Assembly: GCF_033115175.1 (NCBI RefSeq)
Contig: NC_084836.1
Location: 78,024,253-78,088,252 of the forward strand
Reading direction: 5' to 3'
From: Lepus europaeus
Taxonomy: Eukaryota; Chordata; Mammalia; Lagomorpha; Leporidae
Length of the DNA stretch: 64,000 bases
The first letter of the stretch is position 1. Each line of letters starts with the position of its first letter. A program made the position numbers and the translations under genes. Of the stretch, positions 47,345 to 59,000 are shown in pieces. The notes under the pieces were generated by a model, which was not told the origin of the DNA, did no database searches, and saw only the letters and a list, made by a program, of their open reading frames with translations.

Positions 47345-47560
47345 GTGTTCTACTCCAGGTGGTGCAGGGCTCAGCAACTTTTCTGTTAAGGAACGGATGG
47401 GAAATATTTTAATGCTGCACAGGCCACGTGGTTTCTCTGAAAGCGTCTCAGTTCTGCCAGTGTGACACCAAAGCAACAAGGGACAATATGCAAGGGTAGG
47501 AATGTCTGTTGCACAAAACCATAACGGCATGTGGTGGCTTGGATTTGATCCGCGAGAGGG
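47345..47560 (+). mobile_element. hAT-Charlie-like MITE, old
   Basis: GGGCTCAGCAACTTTTCTG, GGGAAATATTTTAATGCTGC and AAAGCAACAAGGGACAATAT follow the widespread mammalian element with 'cagcaacttttctgtaaag' and 'aatattttaggct'. The exact family name is not certain. Confidence 0.65.
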
Positions 47561-47564
47561 GGAT

Positions 47565-48425
47565 GGGGGCATATGGATTTCCTATCCAGGTTCTTGTCTG
47601 GAGATCAGAATTCAAAGCAGAGGCTTCCTAGCATGTACCGATAGGATCAGGATTTGTGTAACAGTGAGAGAATAAACATGCCTTCACAGGTGAGTGTGGG
47701 GCACCCCACATGGAGAAACACCCATCATGAATGCCCCCGAAACAGAGAAAATGAGAGCGGCACCCATATTTGTGCCCACGGCCAGGAAAGACCTCTCTCC
47801 TGTCCTCCACCTCCTTTAATGAGATAGGGGATGGCACCTGCATTGGATATACACATGGTGTGGGGTCGTAGCATGTGCCCTGGTCTTGGATGAGACAGGT
47901 GGGTGTGTCAAGCTGACAGAGAGAAACATTACTTGATGGGTATATGAGAATTGTAGAACTCTTACTATCTACTTTCACCCTATCACCCGGGCCATCCTTG
48001 GCTGACGCCGTGTTGTGTGTGATCCACCTGCTGCTTCCATACTCACAAATTCACCTCTGCAGTTTCATGGAGTCTTCTCAGATATTGCCGGATGATACTC
48101 AACTTCACCTGAAAAGTCCCCCATGCAAAATGCCATTCCCCTCACCTCAACCATCCCAGAGTCTCACTGCATCACACAGGCTTGCCAGAAGACTCAGGGT
48201 GGGCCGTGTAACTCCCTGAAATAATGCCTTTGGCCCTGCCTGTGTCCATCAGATTCCTCTCCCTGGAAGAAATCTCACACTGCCCTTTTCTTGGCCCAAG
48301 AACTGGATTACTGGTGTTCATGGAAGTTGCAACCGGCTTCTATAGTGAAAATATAAATAATGATTGTTTTAAAACAAGGGCAAATCTGTAGCTGCCAATC
48401 ACTCAGGAGACCACATGGTTTAAAC
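47565..48425. other. Intergenic, nothing recognised
   Basis: No repeat or exon identified. Confidence 0.4.
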
Positions 48426-48435
48426 CAAAAAAGAA

Positions 48436-48510
48436 TGAATGAAAGGAAGAAAGGAAGGAAGGAAGGAAGGAAGGAAGGAAGGAAGGAAGGAAGGAAGGAA
48501 GGAAGGAGAA
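48436..48510. repeat. (GGAA)n microsatellite
   Basis: About 17 GGAA units, likely highly length-variable. Confidence 0.97.
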
Positions 48511-48559
48511 AGAAAAGATCAAGCAGGTGTTGAGCATAATGGCTAGGACAAAGCTGGGA

Positions 48560-48835
48560 CTTGGGGTGCCTGTGTGCCGTGTTGGAGAGCCTGAGCTTGC
48601 CTATTTGCTATTGGCTCGGCTCCTGATTCCAGTGTCCGCCTAGCACACACCCTGGGAGGCAACAGGCAATGGCTCAGATAGTTGGGTCCCCAACACCCAT
48701 GTGGGAGGCTCAGATAGTTGGGTCCCCAACACCCATGTGGGAGGCTCTGAATGAATTCCTGGCACCTGGCCTAGAACCCAACAGTTGCATACAGTTAGGT
48801 AGTAAACCCCTGTATCTGCCTTTCAAATAAAAAAA
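48560..48835 (+). repeat. Old CSINE-like element with internal 36-bp tandem duplication
   Basis: The body is recognisable by CCAACACCCATGTGGGAG and TTTCAAATAAAAA. The 36-bp unit at 48671-48706 is repeated exactly at 48707-48742. Confidence 0.75.
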
Positions 48836-48839
48836 AAAT

Positions 48840-49056
48840 GCAACTAGAAACACAAATAGAATAGAACCAGCAGAAGAATCTTCATGTTACTATTGGAGAT
48901 AATATTAAGGCTATAAATCCACAAAAAGAGAAAATGAAATGAGCATGTCTAGTATAACAGAAATAAAAATAATTCAGTAAATAAGATATCAACACTCATG
49001 GATTGAATTTCTTTAAGTACTTACAACACAGTGTCTAAAAAAGACGTACTTAATTG
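48840..49056. other. AT-rich intergenic
   Basis: Nothing recognised. Confidence 0.4.
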
Positions 49057-49318
49057 GGCCCGGCTCTGTGGCATAGTGAGCTAAGTCTTTGCCTGCAGCT
49101 CCTGCACCCGTATGGGTGCAGGTTCATGGTTCAGGTTCATTGGTCCTCTTCCAATCCAGCTCTCTGCTATGACCTAGGAAAGCAGTAGAAAATGGCCCAA
49201 GACCTTGGACCCCTGCACCCATGTGGGAGACCTGGAAGAAGCTCCTGGCTCCTGGCTTCAGATCAGTGCACCTCTGGCTATTGCAGCCAACTGGGGAGTG
49301 AACTAGTAGATGGAAGAC

Positions 49319-49362
<44 letters not shown>

Positions 49363-49407
49363 GTAACTCTACCTGTCAAATAAAGAAATAAAATCTTTAT
49401 TTAAAAA
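49057..49407 (+). repeat. CSINE
   Basis: (TC)n at 49322-49354; a short GGTTCATGGTTCAGGTTCAT duplication in the body. Confidence 0.93.
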
Positions 49408-49494
49408 AGATGATATGTCAAGAAGGACAGTTAGATATTGTGTAGTACAGAACGCTTGTGTTGTTACTGAATTTTTTTGTTGCTGGTTGTAGGA

Positions 49495-49853
49495 TTTTTT
49501 AAGATTTATTTATTTATTTATTTATTTGAAATACAGAGTTAGAGAGTGAGAGAGCTAGAGAGAGAGCGAGAGCGAGAGAGAGAGAGAGAGATCTGCCATC
49601 TGCTGGTTCACTCCCTAGATAGCTACAATGGCCAGGGCTGAGCCAGGCTGAATCCAGGAACCAGGAGCTTCTTCCAGGTGTCCCACATGGGTAGCAGGGG
49701 CCCAGGCACTTGAACAACCTTCTACTGCTCTCCCAGGTTCATTAACAGAGAGCAGGGTCAGAAGCGGAGCAGCCAGGACTCAAATCAGTGCTCAGATGGA
49801 ATGCTAGCATCACAGGTGGTGGCTTAACCAGCCATGCCACAATGCCAGCCCTG
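49495..49853 (-). repeat. CSINE
   Basis: Long (ATTT)n tail complement and AGAGCGAGAG tract; ends CATGCCACAATGCCAGCC. Confidence 0.93.
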
Positions 49854-49954
49854 CTGGTTTTAGTTTTATCAGTTTCTGGGTATTGTGCTTGATACATTCT
49901 CACTATGATTGTGGATTTAATCAGTTCTTTTTAAAAATTCTTTGTCTTTTTTTT

Positions 49955-51985
49955 CTTTTCTTTTTTTAACTTTTATTTAACAAATATAAATTTCCAAAGT
50001 ACAACTTTTGGATTATAGCAGCTTTTCCCCCCATAACCTCCCTCCTACCTGAAACCATCCTATCTCCCACTCCCTCTCCCATCCCATTCTTCATCAAGAT
50101 TCATTTTCAATTATCTTTATATACAGAAGATCTACTTAGTATTTGCTAAGTAAAGATTTCAACAGTTTGCACCCACACAGACACACAAAGTATAGAGTAC
50201 TGTTTTAGTAGTAGTTTTACCGTTAATTCACATAGTACAACCCATTAAGGACAGAGATCCTACATGGGGAGTAAGTGCACAGTGACTCCTGTTGTTGATT
50301 AAACAATTGACACTCTTATTTATGACTTAAGTAATCACCCAAGGCTCTTGTCATGAGCTGCCAAGGCTGTGGAAGCCTCTTGAGTTCACCAACTCTAATC
50401 TTATTTAGACAAGGCCATAGTCAAAGTGGAAGTTCTCTGCTCCCTTCAGAGAAAGGTACCTCCTTTTTTGATGGCCCATTCTTTCCGCTGGAATCCCACT
50501 CACAGAGATCTTTCATTTAGGTCATTTTATTTGCCACAGTGTCTTGGCTTTCCATGCCTGTGAGACTCTCATGGGCTTTTTAGCCAGATCCAAATGCCTT
50601 AAGGGCTGATTCTGAGGCCAGAGTGCTGTTTAGGACATCTGCCATTCTATGAGTCTGCTGTGTATCCCATTTCCCATGTTGGATTGTTCTCTCCTTTTTA
50701 ATTCTATCAGTTAGTATTAGCAGACACTAGTCTTGTTTATCTGATCCCTTTGACACTTAATCCTATCATTATGATCAATTATGAACTGAAACTGATCACT
50801 TTGACTAGTGAGATGGCATTGGTACATGCCACCTTGATGGGATTGAATTGGAATCCCCTGGCACGTTTCTAGCTCTACCATTAGGGGTAAGTCCTAGTGA
50901 GCATGTGCCGAACTGTACATCTCTTCCTTCTCTTATTCCCACTCTTATAATTAACAGGGATCACTTTTCAGTTAAATTTAAACGCCTAAGAATAATTGTG
51001 TGTTAATTAAAGAGTTCAACCAATGGTATTAAGTAGAACAAAAAATACTAAAAGGAATAAAATAGTAAGTTGTTCTCAACAGTCAGGACAAGGAATGATC
51101 AAGTCACTGTTTCTCATAGTGTCCATTTCACTTCTATAGGTTTCCGTTTAGGTGCTCAGTTAGTTGTCACCAATCAGGGAGAACATATGATATTTATCCC
51201 TTTGGGATTGGCTTATTTCACTCAGCATGATGTTTTCCAGATTCCTCCATTTTGTTGCAAATGACCGGATTTCATTTTTTAATGCTGTATAGTAATCGAT
51301 AGAGTACAAATCCCATAATTTCTTTTTTTTTTTTTTAATTTTTTTGAAAGGCAGAGTGGACAGTGAGAGAGAGAGAGAGAAAGGTCTTCCTTTGCCGTTG
51401 ATTCACCCCCCAATTGCTGCTGCGGCCAGCGCGCTGCGGCCAGCATACCGTGCTGATCCGAAGCCAGGAGTCAGGTGCTTTTCCTGGTCTCCCATGGGGT
51501 GCAGGGCCCAAGCACTTGGGCCATCCTCCTCTGCACTCACAGGCCACAGCAGAGAGCTGGCCTGGAAGAGGGACAACTGGGACAGAATCTGGCGCCCCGA
51601 CTGGGACTAGAACCCGGTGTGCCGGCGCCGCAAGGTGGAGGATTAGCCTATTGAGCCGCAGCACCGGCCCCCATAATTTCTTTATCCAGTCTTCTGTTGA
51701 TGGGCATTTAGGTTGATTCCATGTCTTAGCTATTGTGAACTAAGCTGCAATAAACATTGAGGTGCAGACAGCTCTTTTATTTGCCAATTTAATTTCCTTT
51801 GGGTAAATTCCAAGGAGTGGGATGGCTGGGTTGTGTGGAAGGGCTATATTCAGGTTTCTGAGCAATTTCCAAACTGACTTCCATAGTGGCTTTACCAGTT
51901 TGCATTCCTACCAACAGTGGGTTAGTGTCCCTTTTTCCCCACATCCTCGCCAGCATCTGTTGTTAGTTGATTTTTTTTCTTTTCT
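49955..51985 (-). mobile_element. L1 3' region (lagomorph L1), interrupted by a young CSINE
   Basis: Starts at the L1 3' end complement (AACTTTTATTTAACAAATAT) and carries L1 landmarks GGGATTGGCTTATTTCACTC, AGGTTGATTCCATGTCTTAG and TTTGCATTCCTACCAACAGT. Well preserved for 3' UTR and the last part of ORF2; 5' truncated near 51985. Confidence 0.88.
51325..51669 (-). repeat. CSINE, young type, inside L1, 13-bp target duplication
   Basis: CCCATAATTTCTT on both sides; younger than the L1 it interrupts. Confidence 0.95.
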
Positions 51986-52367
51986 TTTGACAGGGAGCCA
52001 CATGCTTAGAGACGCTGTATCTTCCCAGTTGATAAGCATTTTCATCAGTAGAAAACATCTCTATTTTAGGCGGTGCTTCTTAGAGTGCTTTTTGTGATAT
52101 CAGCACTGCTACATAGATGTTATTTGGTGAGGTTGGCACAGTATACTTTAATCCATCCTCATTTTCCAAAAATTTCTGGGATCATATATATAAGGTATGT
52201 TTTCTTGTTTTGCTTTTTTAAACCATAAGCTAAAGTTGTCTTATAAGTAGAGCATTCAGTCTATTTACACCATTTTGACCACTTGGTCTTCTCTCCTTAA
52301 TCTGTGCTATCTTAATATATACTAGTCCTAACATATTTTATAATCTCAAATATAATGTGGTTTCTTT
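51986..52367. other. AT-rich intergenic
   Basis: Could be a further diverged L1 part; not assignable by eye. Confidence 0.35.
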
Positions 52368-52432
52368 AAAAAAGATTTATTTATTTATTTATTTATTTAT
52401 TTATTTGAAAGCAGAGTTTCAGAGAGCCAGAA

Positions 52433-52472
<40 letters not shown>

Positions 52473-52730
52473 TCCATTCTCTGGTTCACTCCCCAAATGG
52501 CGTCAAGGGCTGGAGCTGGGCTGATCCAAAGCCAGGAGCCTGGAGCTTCTTCAGGGTCTCCCACGTGGGTGCAGGGGCCCAAACACTTGGGCCATCTTCC
52601 ACTGCTTTCCCCAGGCTGTTAACAGGGAGCTGGAGAGGAAGTGGAACAGCCAAGATTCAAACCAGGGTCCATATGGAATGCCAGCATCATAGGTGGCAGC
52701 CTTAACTGCTATGTCACAATATCAGCCCCT
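52368..52730 (-). repeat. CSINE
   Basis: Eight ATTT units, (AG)n at 52437-52468, ends CACAATATCAGCCCC. Confidence 0.92.
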
Positions 52731-52880
52731 AAATTTGGATTTTTTAACTGCCTCTAGTTGTGTATTTCCTTTACTAAATCTTATATGGATTTAGTAAATC
52801 CTAAATCCTATGCAGCATGATTTAAACTAATGGCTTGTTGTCTTGAGTCAGGTGTAAAAACTCAGGTTTTATATTTTGTT

Positions 52881-53046
52881 TTTTAAAAGATTCATTTATT
52901 TTTTATTTATTTGAAAGCCAGAGTTAGAGAGAGAGAGAGATAGAATGAATCTTCCATCTGTTGGTTCACTCCCTAAATGGTTGCAACAACTAAGGCTGGA
53001 CCAGGACAAAGCCAGGAGCCTGGAGCTTCATCCCAGGTCTCCCACC
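52881..53046 (-). repeat. CSINE truncated at the start of the 22-bp array
   Basis: Runs normally from the tail to CCCAGGTCTCCCAC, then switches directly to array units; the head half is absent. Confidence 0.88.
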
Positions 53047-54424
53047 TCCATGAACAATGGGCATTGGATCTATGAAAGAGAATTGAGGTTCTTGAAATGA
53101 ATATAATGTCAATGAAAGTGGGCATGGGATTGAAGAACAATGGATATGAGTCCATGGGTCCAAAAACAGAGAGTAAGGCCCATAAAAAATAGGGTCCATG
53201 AATAAAAGATGAGATCCATAACAAACAGGTATGTGATCCATGAACAATAGGAAAGGAGCTGATGTCCAATAGACATGAAGACTACGGCAATGGGCACTGC
53301 ATCCAAGAAGAATGGATGAAATGTGTGTGAGGTTGATGCCAAGAAGCACAGGATCCAAGGAAAGGGGGATAAGAGTTGTGAACCACTGACATGAGCAGCA
53401 CTCGTAGAGGGCTGTGAATGAAAGGTAAGAGGACAGTGAAGCACAGGCGTGCATCCATGGGCAATAGACATAGGGATTGTGAATGATGGGGGTGAGGCTC
53501 ATGGACAGTGAGCTTGAGGTTTATCAAATGGGCCACAAGCTCTAAGGAGATGAGCACAGGGTTCAGGAACAGCAGGATATATCCATGGAAAATGGATGTG
53601 AGGTCCATGATAAACAAGGATGAGGTGAATTAACAAGTTTATTCATGAAAGTGGGCACAGGATCCAAGATAGTGAGATGGGGTGTATGACCAAGGGACAA
53701 GACGTTCATGAACAATGTTTACGGGGTCCGTGGACAAAAAGGAACTGACATGAGGTCCATGAAAATTGATATATATCCCATGAACAATGGACATGGGGTC
53801 TGTAAACAGTGGGTATGGAGTCCCTGACCAACAAGCATGTGGCCCAGGACCAAGGGGGGTGGAACTCAAGAATAACTAGATGGAGACCATGAATGACATC
53901 CATGAACAATGGACACTGGGTGCGTGAACAACAGGAAGTATCCATGAACAATGGCCATGAGACCAATGATAGTGGGCGTGGGATCCCAGGAAGCTGATGT
54001 AGGGTCCATGTATATGGCATGGGATCCATGAACAATGACCTGAGGTCTATGAAAACGGGCACAGGATCTAAGAACTATCGGATGGGATCCTTGAACAGTG
54101 GCCATGGGATCCATGAAAAAAAAAACATAGTTTCCATTAAAACTGGCAATGTCATCCATGCACAATAGTGTAGGCTCAATGAAAGCAGGTATGTGGTCCG
54201 TGAATATGGTCTTGGTATATGAAAATATGAGGTTCCTGAACAATGGGTATAAAGTCCATAAGTGACGGTCAAAAGATCTTTGAAAATGACATGGAGTCCA
54301 CACACAACAGACAGATGGTGAAGAACAATGGACGAGAAACAGCCATGGGGTCCATGAAAATGCCTGGAGCCCTTGAATACCAGGCATGGGGTCCTTGAAA
54401 AACACTTATGGGGTCCTTGAACCC
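53047..54424. repeat. Diverged minisatellite, 22-bp unit, about 60 units
   Basis: Unit close to TCCATGAACAATGGGCATGG plus two more bases. Register is clear at 53767-53870, where four or five units run in 22-base steps. Reverse-strand frames are long because the unit has no stop codon in any frame when read on that strand. Confidence 0.88.
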
Positions 54425-54775
54425 AAAGAGGCTGATTTTATCCAGCCACAGGCCAGCTGCAGATCAGCCTTGCAGGCCACACAGACCCACCTTGGTAAGT
54501 AGACCCCCATTCAAGGTTGAAAGGTATTTACAGATCATACACACAAGCCAGTCAATACACCAAAACACTCAGACCACCATGTCTGTGCTACACCCATGCC
54601 GTCATCCACAGCTACCTCTGAAAATCCTGTCCCATCAGGGCTACAACAAACGCCTGGGTTCAAGAAAGGGCAGACTCTCTGCCAAGATATAGTGCAATAG
54701 AAACCCTCAGAAATCCAAGAGGATGTGGGGACAGCCCTTGCCTTTCCACTCTTAAGAATCCTCCAGAGAGGAGGC
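54425..54775. other. Intergenic between array and SINE
   Basis: Nothing recognised. Confidence 0.4.
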
Positions 54776-55112
54776 AGGTGCTGTGACACAGTGGGTTAAA
54801 GTCCCAGCCTGCAGCACCGGCATCCCATACGGGCGCTGGTTCTAGTCCCGGCTGCTCCTCTTCAGATCCAGCTCTCTGCTATGGCCTAGGAAAGCAGTAG
54901 AAGATGGCCCAAGTCCTTGGACCCCTACATCCACGTGGGAGACCTGGAAGAAGCTCCTACCTCCTGGCTTTGGATCAGCTCAGCTCTGGCCTTTGAAGCC
55001 ATTTGGGGAGTGAACCAGTGGAATGGAAGACCTCTCTCTCTCTCTCTCTCTGGCTCTACCTCTCTCTGATACTCTGTCTTTCAAATAAATAAAATAATTC
55101 TAAAAAAAAATC
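54776..55112 (+). repeat. CSINE
   Basis: Head GGCAGGTGCTGTGACACAGT; tail AAATAAATAAAATAATTC. Confidence 0.93.
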
Positions 55113-55149
55113 TTCCAGGGAAGGCACTGCCACTTCTGCTCGGTCCCAC

Positions 55150-55620
55150 AGGTGCCCACCTCTCACACCCCCATCTCTACCTTTCCAAGGCTTCCTCCCA
55201 GCGAGGACCCCAGCACAGGGATTTGCTACCCAGAGATGTCTGTCACCACCCTGGATGCCTCTCCCAGGAGCTTTGGGTGATGCTGACAGCCACAGAGACC
55301 AGGGTGGGCACCCAGTGGGGGAGAGAGGCATCAAGGAAGTGGAAACCAAGGACCTGAAACTGCTGCCTTCTGAGCTGCTGCCCAGCCCTGAAGCACACGT
55401 TCTTGGCAGCCAGGCAGGCCACAAGAGAACGGCTTTTCAATCATCAGTTACCCTTCCCCACCCTGTTCAGGGCCTGGCTCCTTTGCAGAAAGGTCACTTG
55501 TTCTGAGCCTGGTCCCTGAGATGAGAGCAAAATAACTGCAGAGAGCTGAGCCTTGCAAAATTTGCATTCCCTTAAATACAATCCAGGAGGAGTATGGAGA
55601 AATCGAAGAAAGAATACATG
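55150..55620. repeat. Ancient segmental duplicate, copy A (CST12 downstream flank)
   Basis: Collinear with 63560-64000: shared landmarks include TCTGAGCCTGGTCCCTGAG, CCAGCCCTG, GGGTGATGCTGACAGCCA (GTGGTGCTGATGGCCA in the other copy) and GGAGAAATCG (GGAGAAATTG). Confidence 0.75.
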
Positions 55621-55862
55621 AAAAAAATAGAAGAAATAGAGTAATGAATGAACACAGCCATCAACTCGTGGGGCATCTCTTTGAACTAACACCCAGGAAC
55701 TGGGGAGTTTAAGTCATTTATCACTCTGCAGCTCAGTTAAATACCGGCAGTGACAATGAATTCTGTCTGCATCCTTTATCGCTGGCTGTGACCTCCATAG
55801 CAAACAAGTGATACAAAACAGTGCAAAACTGCTCATGGACCCAGAATGCATGCTGGGTTGCC

Positions 55863-55868
55863 TTTAAT
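55863..55868 (-). terminator. ATTAAA hexamer overlapping the CST12 stop codon
   Basis: The TAA stop of the extended frame lies inside ATTAAA. If this is the working poly(A) signal, the 3' UTR would be only some 10-30 bases. No AATAAA was seen in the next 300 bases downstream. Confidence 0.4.
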
Positions 55869-56034
55869 TCTGCTGGGGTTGTGCAGACCTTGTGCTGCTG
55901 ATTGGAGAGGACACAGGACTTTTGCTGGGAGAAGTCACAGGCATCCCCCCGGCCGAGGTCTGCACACAGGTACTGTCCAGGACGGTGAATTTGGTAATCC
56001 ATGCCAGGGAATGGATGATGTAAGTGCAGCGCAC
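55864..56034 (-). CDS. CST12: CST12 coding exon 3 with long tail
   Basis: Encodes residues 103-158: the conserved part ends at CVQT, and 30 further codons run to TAA. At 57 codons including the stop it is about twice the size of exon 3 in CST8 or CST13 (28 codons). Confidence 0.88.
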   Translation of the reverse strand: MRCTYIIHSLAWITKFTVLDSTCVQTSAGGMPVTSPSKSPVSSPISSTRSAQPQQN

Positions 56035-59000
56035 CTAAAATGAGAGCATTGCAACACAGCAATTAGGAAAAGATAAGGCACTGACACCATGCAGCATGTA
56101 GAGGAGTCTCAAGGTACAGTAATAAAAGCACAACAGAAAAGGATGGAAGGAAAGGGCAGAAGGAGGAACCTGGGAGCAAGAATGGAAGAGCTCAAGGATC
56201 CACCAGGACAGCACACAGAGGGCTTTGAATTCTCCCACCTGAATCCATGGCCCCATGAGACAGCAACTTCCTGGGGCCATCACCTGCCCTCTGGGACACT
56301 CCATCCCCCTCACAGCATCCCCAGTGCACTGCATGCTGGAGAAACTGCACCCACCCCATGTGTTCTGAGGCCAGATCACTGTCTGAGCCACGGTCCCAGT
56401 TGGCACCCCTCCAACTGGGCAGCGGCACAAACCCTCCCAGGGGAGGCTGCCCATCAGGCTGTGTGTTGGGTGCTGAGACCGGCCTCAAGCTCTCACACCC
56501 CACGGGTCACATGTCAGTCACATGAATCACGTGTCAGTCACATAGATCACCTGCCAGTCACACGATGGTGATGACAGAACTCAGACTGACCAGAAAACGG
56601 GCTCATGACCCAGGGACTAGAGGAACAGCATGGTGGAACAGATCACTGAGAAGTCCTCCAGTCCTCAAGAACATGAGCAGAAGAGTGAGGACCACAAGGA
56701 GAACATGCTTTTGCCTAAACCTTGAAGGTCTCTGGAAGGTTTAGGGCTGGGACCAGGAGTGAGGCTCCATGCAGACATGGAGGCCCTGTGGACATCTGTC
56801 CACATGAGCCTGTGGTCAGCCTGCTGGGCCGTGAGCAGGGGGCTCCGCCCAGCACCAGGGCCAGGCTGTGTCCACCTGAGGTGACCAGCTCCTGCTTCTA
56901 GTGTGGGAGCCCTGACACCTGGTGGGACAGGGGTCAAGAGCTCTCCATCCATCTGCCTCGAGACTTTCCTAAGCCTCCCCCAGAGACCCTTCATTCTTGC
57001 AAGATCCACTGTGATGCTTGTGAGTTGATTTTATTCTCAAACCGTTTTCTCTCCTGGGCCTTCTTGCAATGGACAGTTGTCAATGTCTTCATCGTGTTTT
57101 TTGCAAATGGTGCGGCCCAGCTCCAAGTCCACTAAATAGATCCAAGAATACTTCTGTCGAAAGAAATTGCAGAAACTGCTATGAGATATTTTGCTGGAGG
57201 GAGTGAAGCCCAATGAACCAAGGGTGTGGTTGTGCAAAGGTGAGTAAGTAAAAACACACAGATGTATGCAATCTGAGTTTTATTTTTTCCCATCTTTCCT
57301 CTTAATTCTTCATTTCTTTCCATAAGCATGCCCTGAAGACGTGCACAAGAGTCTTTGCTCCACATCATCCCCAGTGGTAAAAGCCTGGTTGTAGCTGGAA
57401 GATGGAGTGTGGCACATTCACACAGTGGAATCCTGCCAGCTGTACTCTGCCCACTCTGCAACCATACCTGACAACAGATGACTCGCAAACGCGCACCTGG
57501 TAAAGAACACACTGGGGGTCAGTGCCGACTCCACAGGACAGGAAGGGGCGGAACTAAGATTGGAGATCAGAGCAGCCCAGAGCACAGGGGCGCTGGGCAC
57601 TGCTGTCTTTCGTGGGGAAGCTGACGTCACACCAGGGCTCATCTTGCCAAGTCTTTAAGAGGTGAACATTCAGTGTTCCGTGCCAGTCTACATTTTCATG
57701 AAAGTTCTTTGAAAAGCTACTGAAGATTCTTTTCATTCCCATAAATAAAGGTCCATGAAAACCCAAAAGGCACCACCAGAGAGGGAACAAGCCAGGAAGG
57801 AGATTCTCCCAGAGAGGAGCATGCAGCTCTCCTGACTGATCTGAAAGTCGTCTGGAAGCGGACTTCCTCTGAGGCTCAACAGGCAACAATGACTCCCACT
57901 CATGCCTTGTGACACCAGCACACACGCATTCTCACCTCTTGACACCTACACACTCACACCCCATAACACCAACACACCCACATACACCCCATGACACCTA
58001 CACACTCACACCCCATGACACCAACACACCCATATACACCCCATGACACTAACACACACTCATGCCTTGTGGCAAAACATCCACACTCACACCCCATGAC
58101 ACTGACACACTCACAGTCATAGCCCATGACACCAACACACTCACACCCCATGACACTGACACACCCGTACAGACCCCATGACACCAACACACACTCATGC
58201 CTTGTGGCAACACATCCACACTCACACCCCATGACACTGACACACTCACACTCATAGCCCATGATACCAACACACCCATATACACCCCATGACACCAACA
58301 CACCCACACACTTACACCTCCTGACACCCCCACACACACCCGACACTCATTCACCTCTCGTAACATCTGTGCACTCACACACTCATGCCCCTTGACACCA
58401 ACACACAGCACACACATACACACACATTCATGCCTGACACACATCAGCAACCCTCACACCTCCTGCCCAGCCCTCACAACACCCAGCCAGGTCTGGAGGC
58501 CCCCCACTAGGGCAGATTCTTTAGGATCGATGGGGTCATTGGCACCGAGGGGTCCTCCAACTCCCAAGGCCCAGGCCTGAGGAGGACCCCAGGAGGAAGC
58601 AACCATCAAACCCTGGGGAAAGCTGTGTCTCTGGTTACAGAGACAGAAGTCCTGGGGTTACAGGACTTGGTGCACACCTAGGACCTCCTTCCGTGTCCCC
58701 ACTAATTCCCACGTGGCTCTTCATCCTGGACGGTGCTCTAGCCTGGGCACAGGGACGGTTGGACAACACCCATTGCTCCATTCAAAGGAAGCAAGAGTTG
58801 GCTGCACCGGACATCACTGGGAAGCCTTCCCATAAGCAGGGGATGATGATACCTGAATTTGTGCCTGGTCTAAGCTCTTCCCCACCCACTACCTTCGAGA
58901 CTGCCAAGGGGCTGCCTTTGAGCCAGCAGGTGTTGCGCCCCACCCCCACCTCTTCCCTTCCCTCTGCCCCTCCTCTGGCTCCTTCAGCCTCTCAGTGGAT

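Noticed and set aside
53282-54405. Several 110-180-codon frames on - with repeated DPMSIVHG-like peptides, resembling a repeat protein
   Set aside because: The 22-bp array has no stops in reverse in any frame, so open frames are expected by structure alone.
57912-58445. CRISPR-like regular spacing
   Set aside because: Units are contiguous and variable with no unique spacers, and the host is a mammal.
58049-58450. Cys/Val-rich repeat protein on -
   Set aside because: Translation of an intronic minisatellite.
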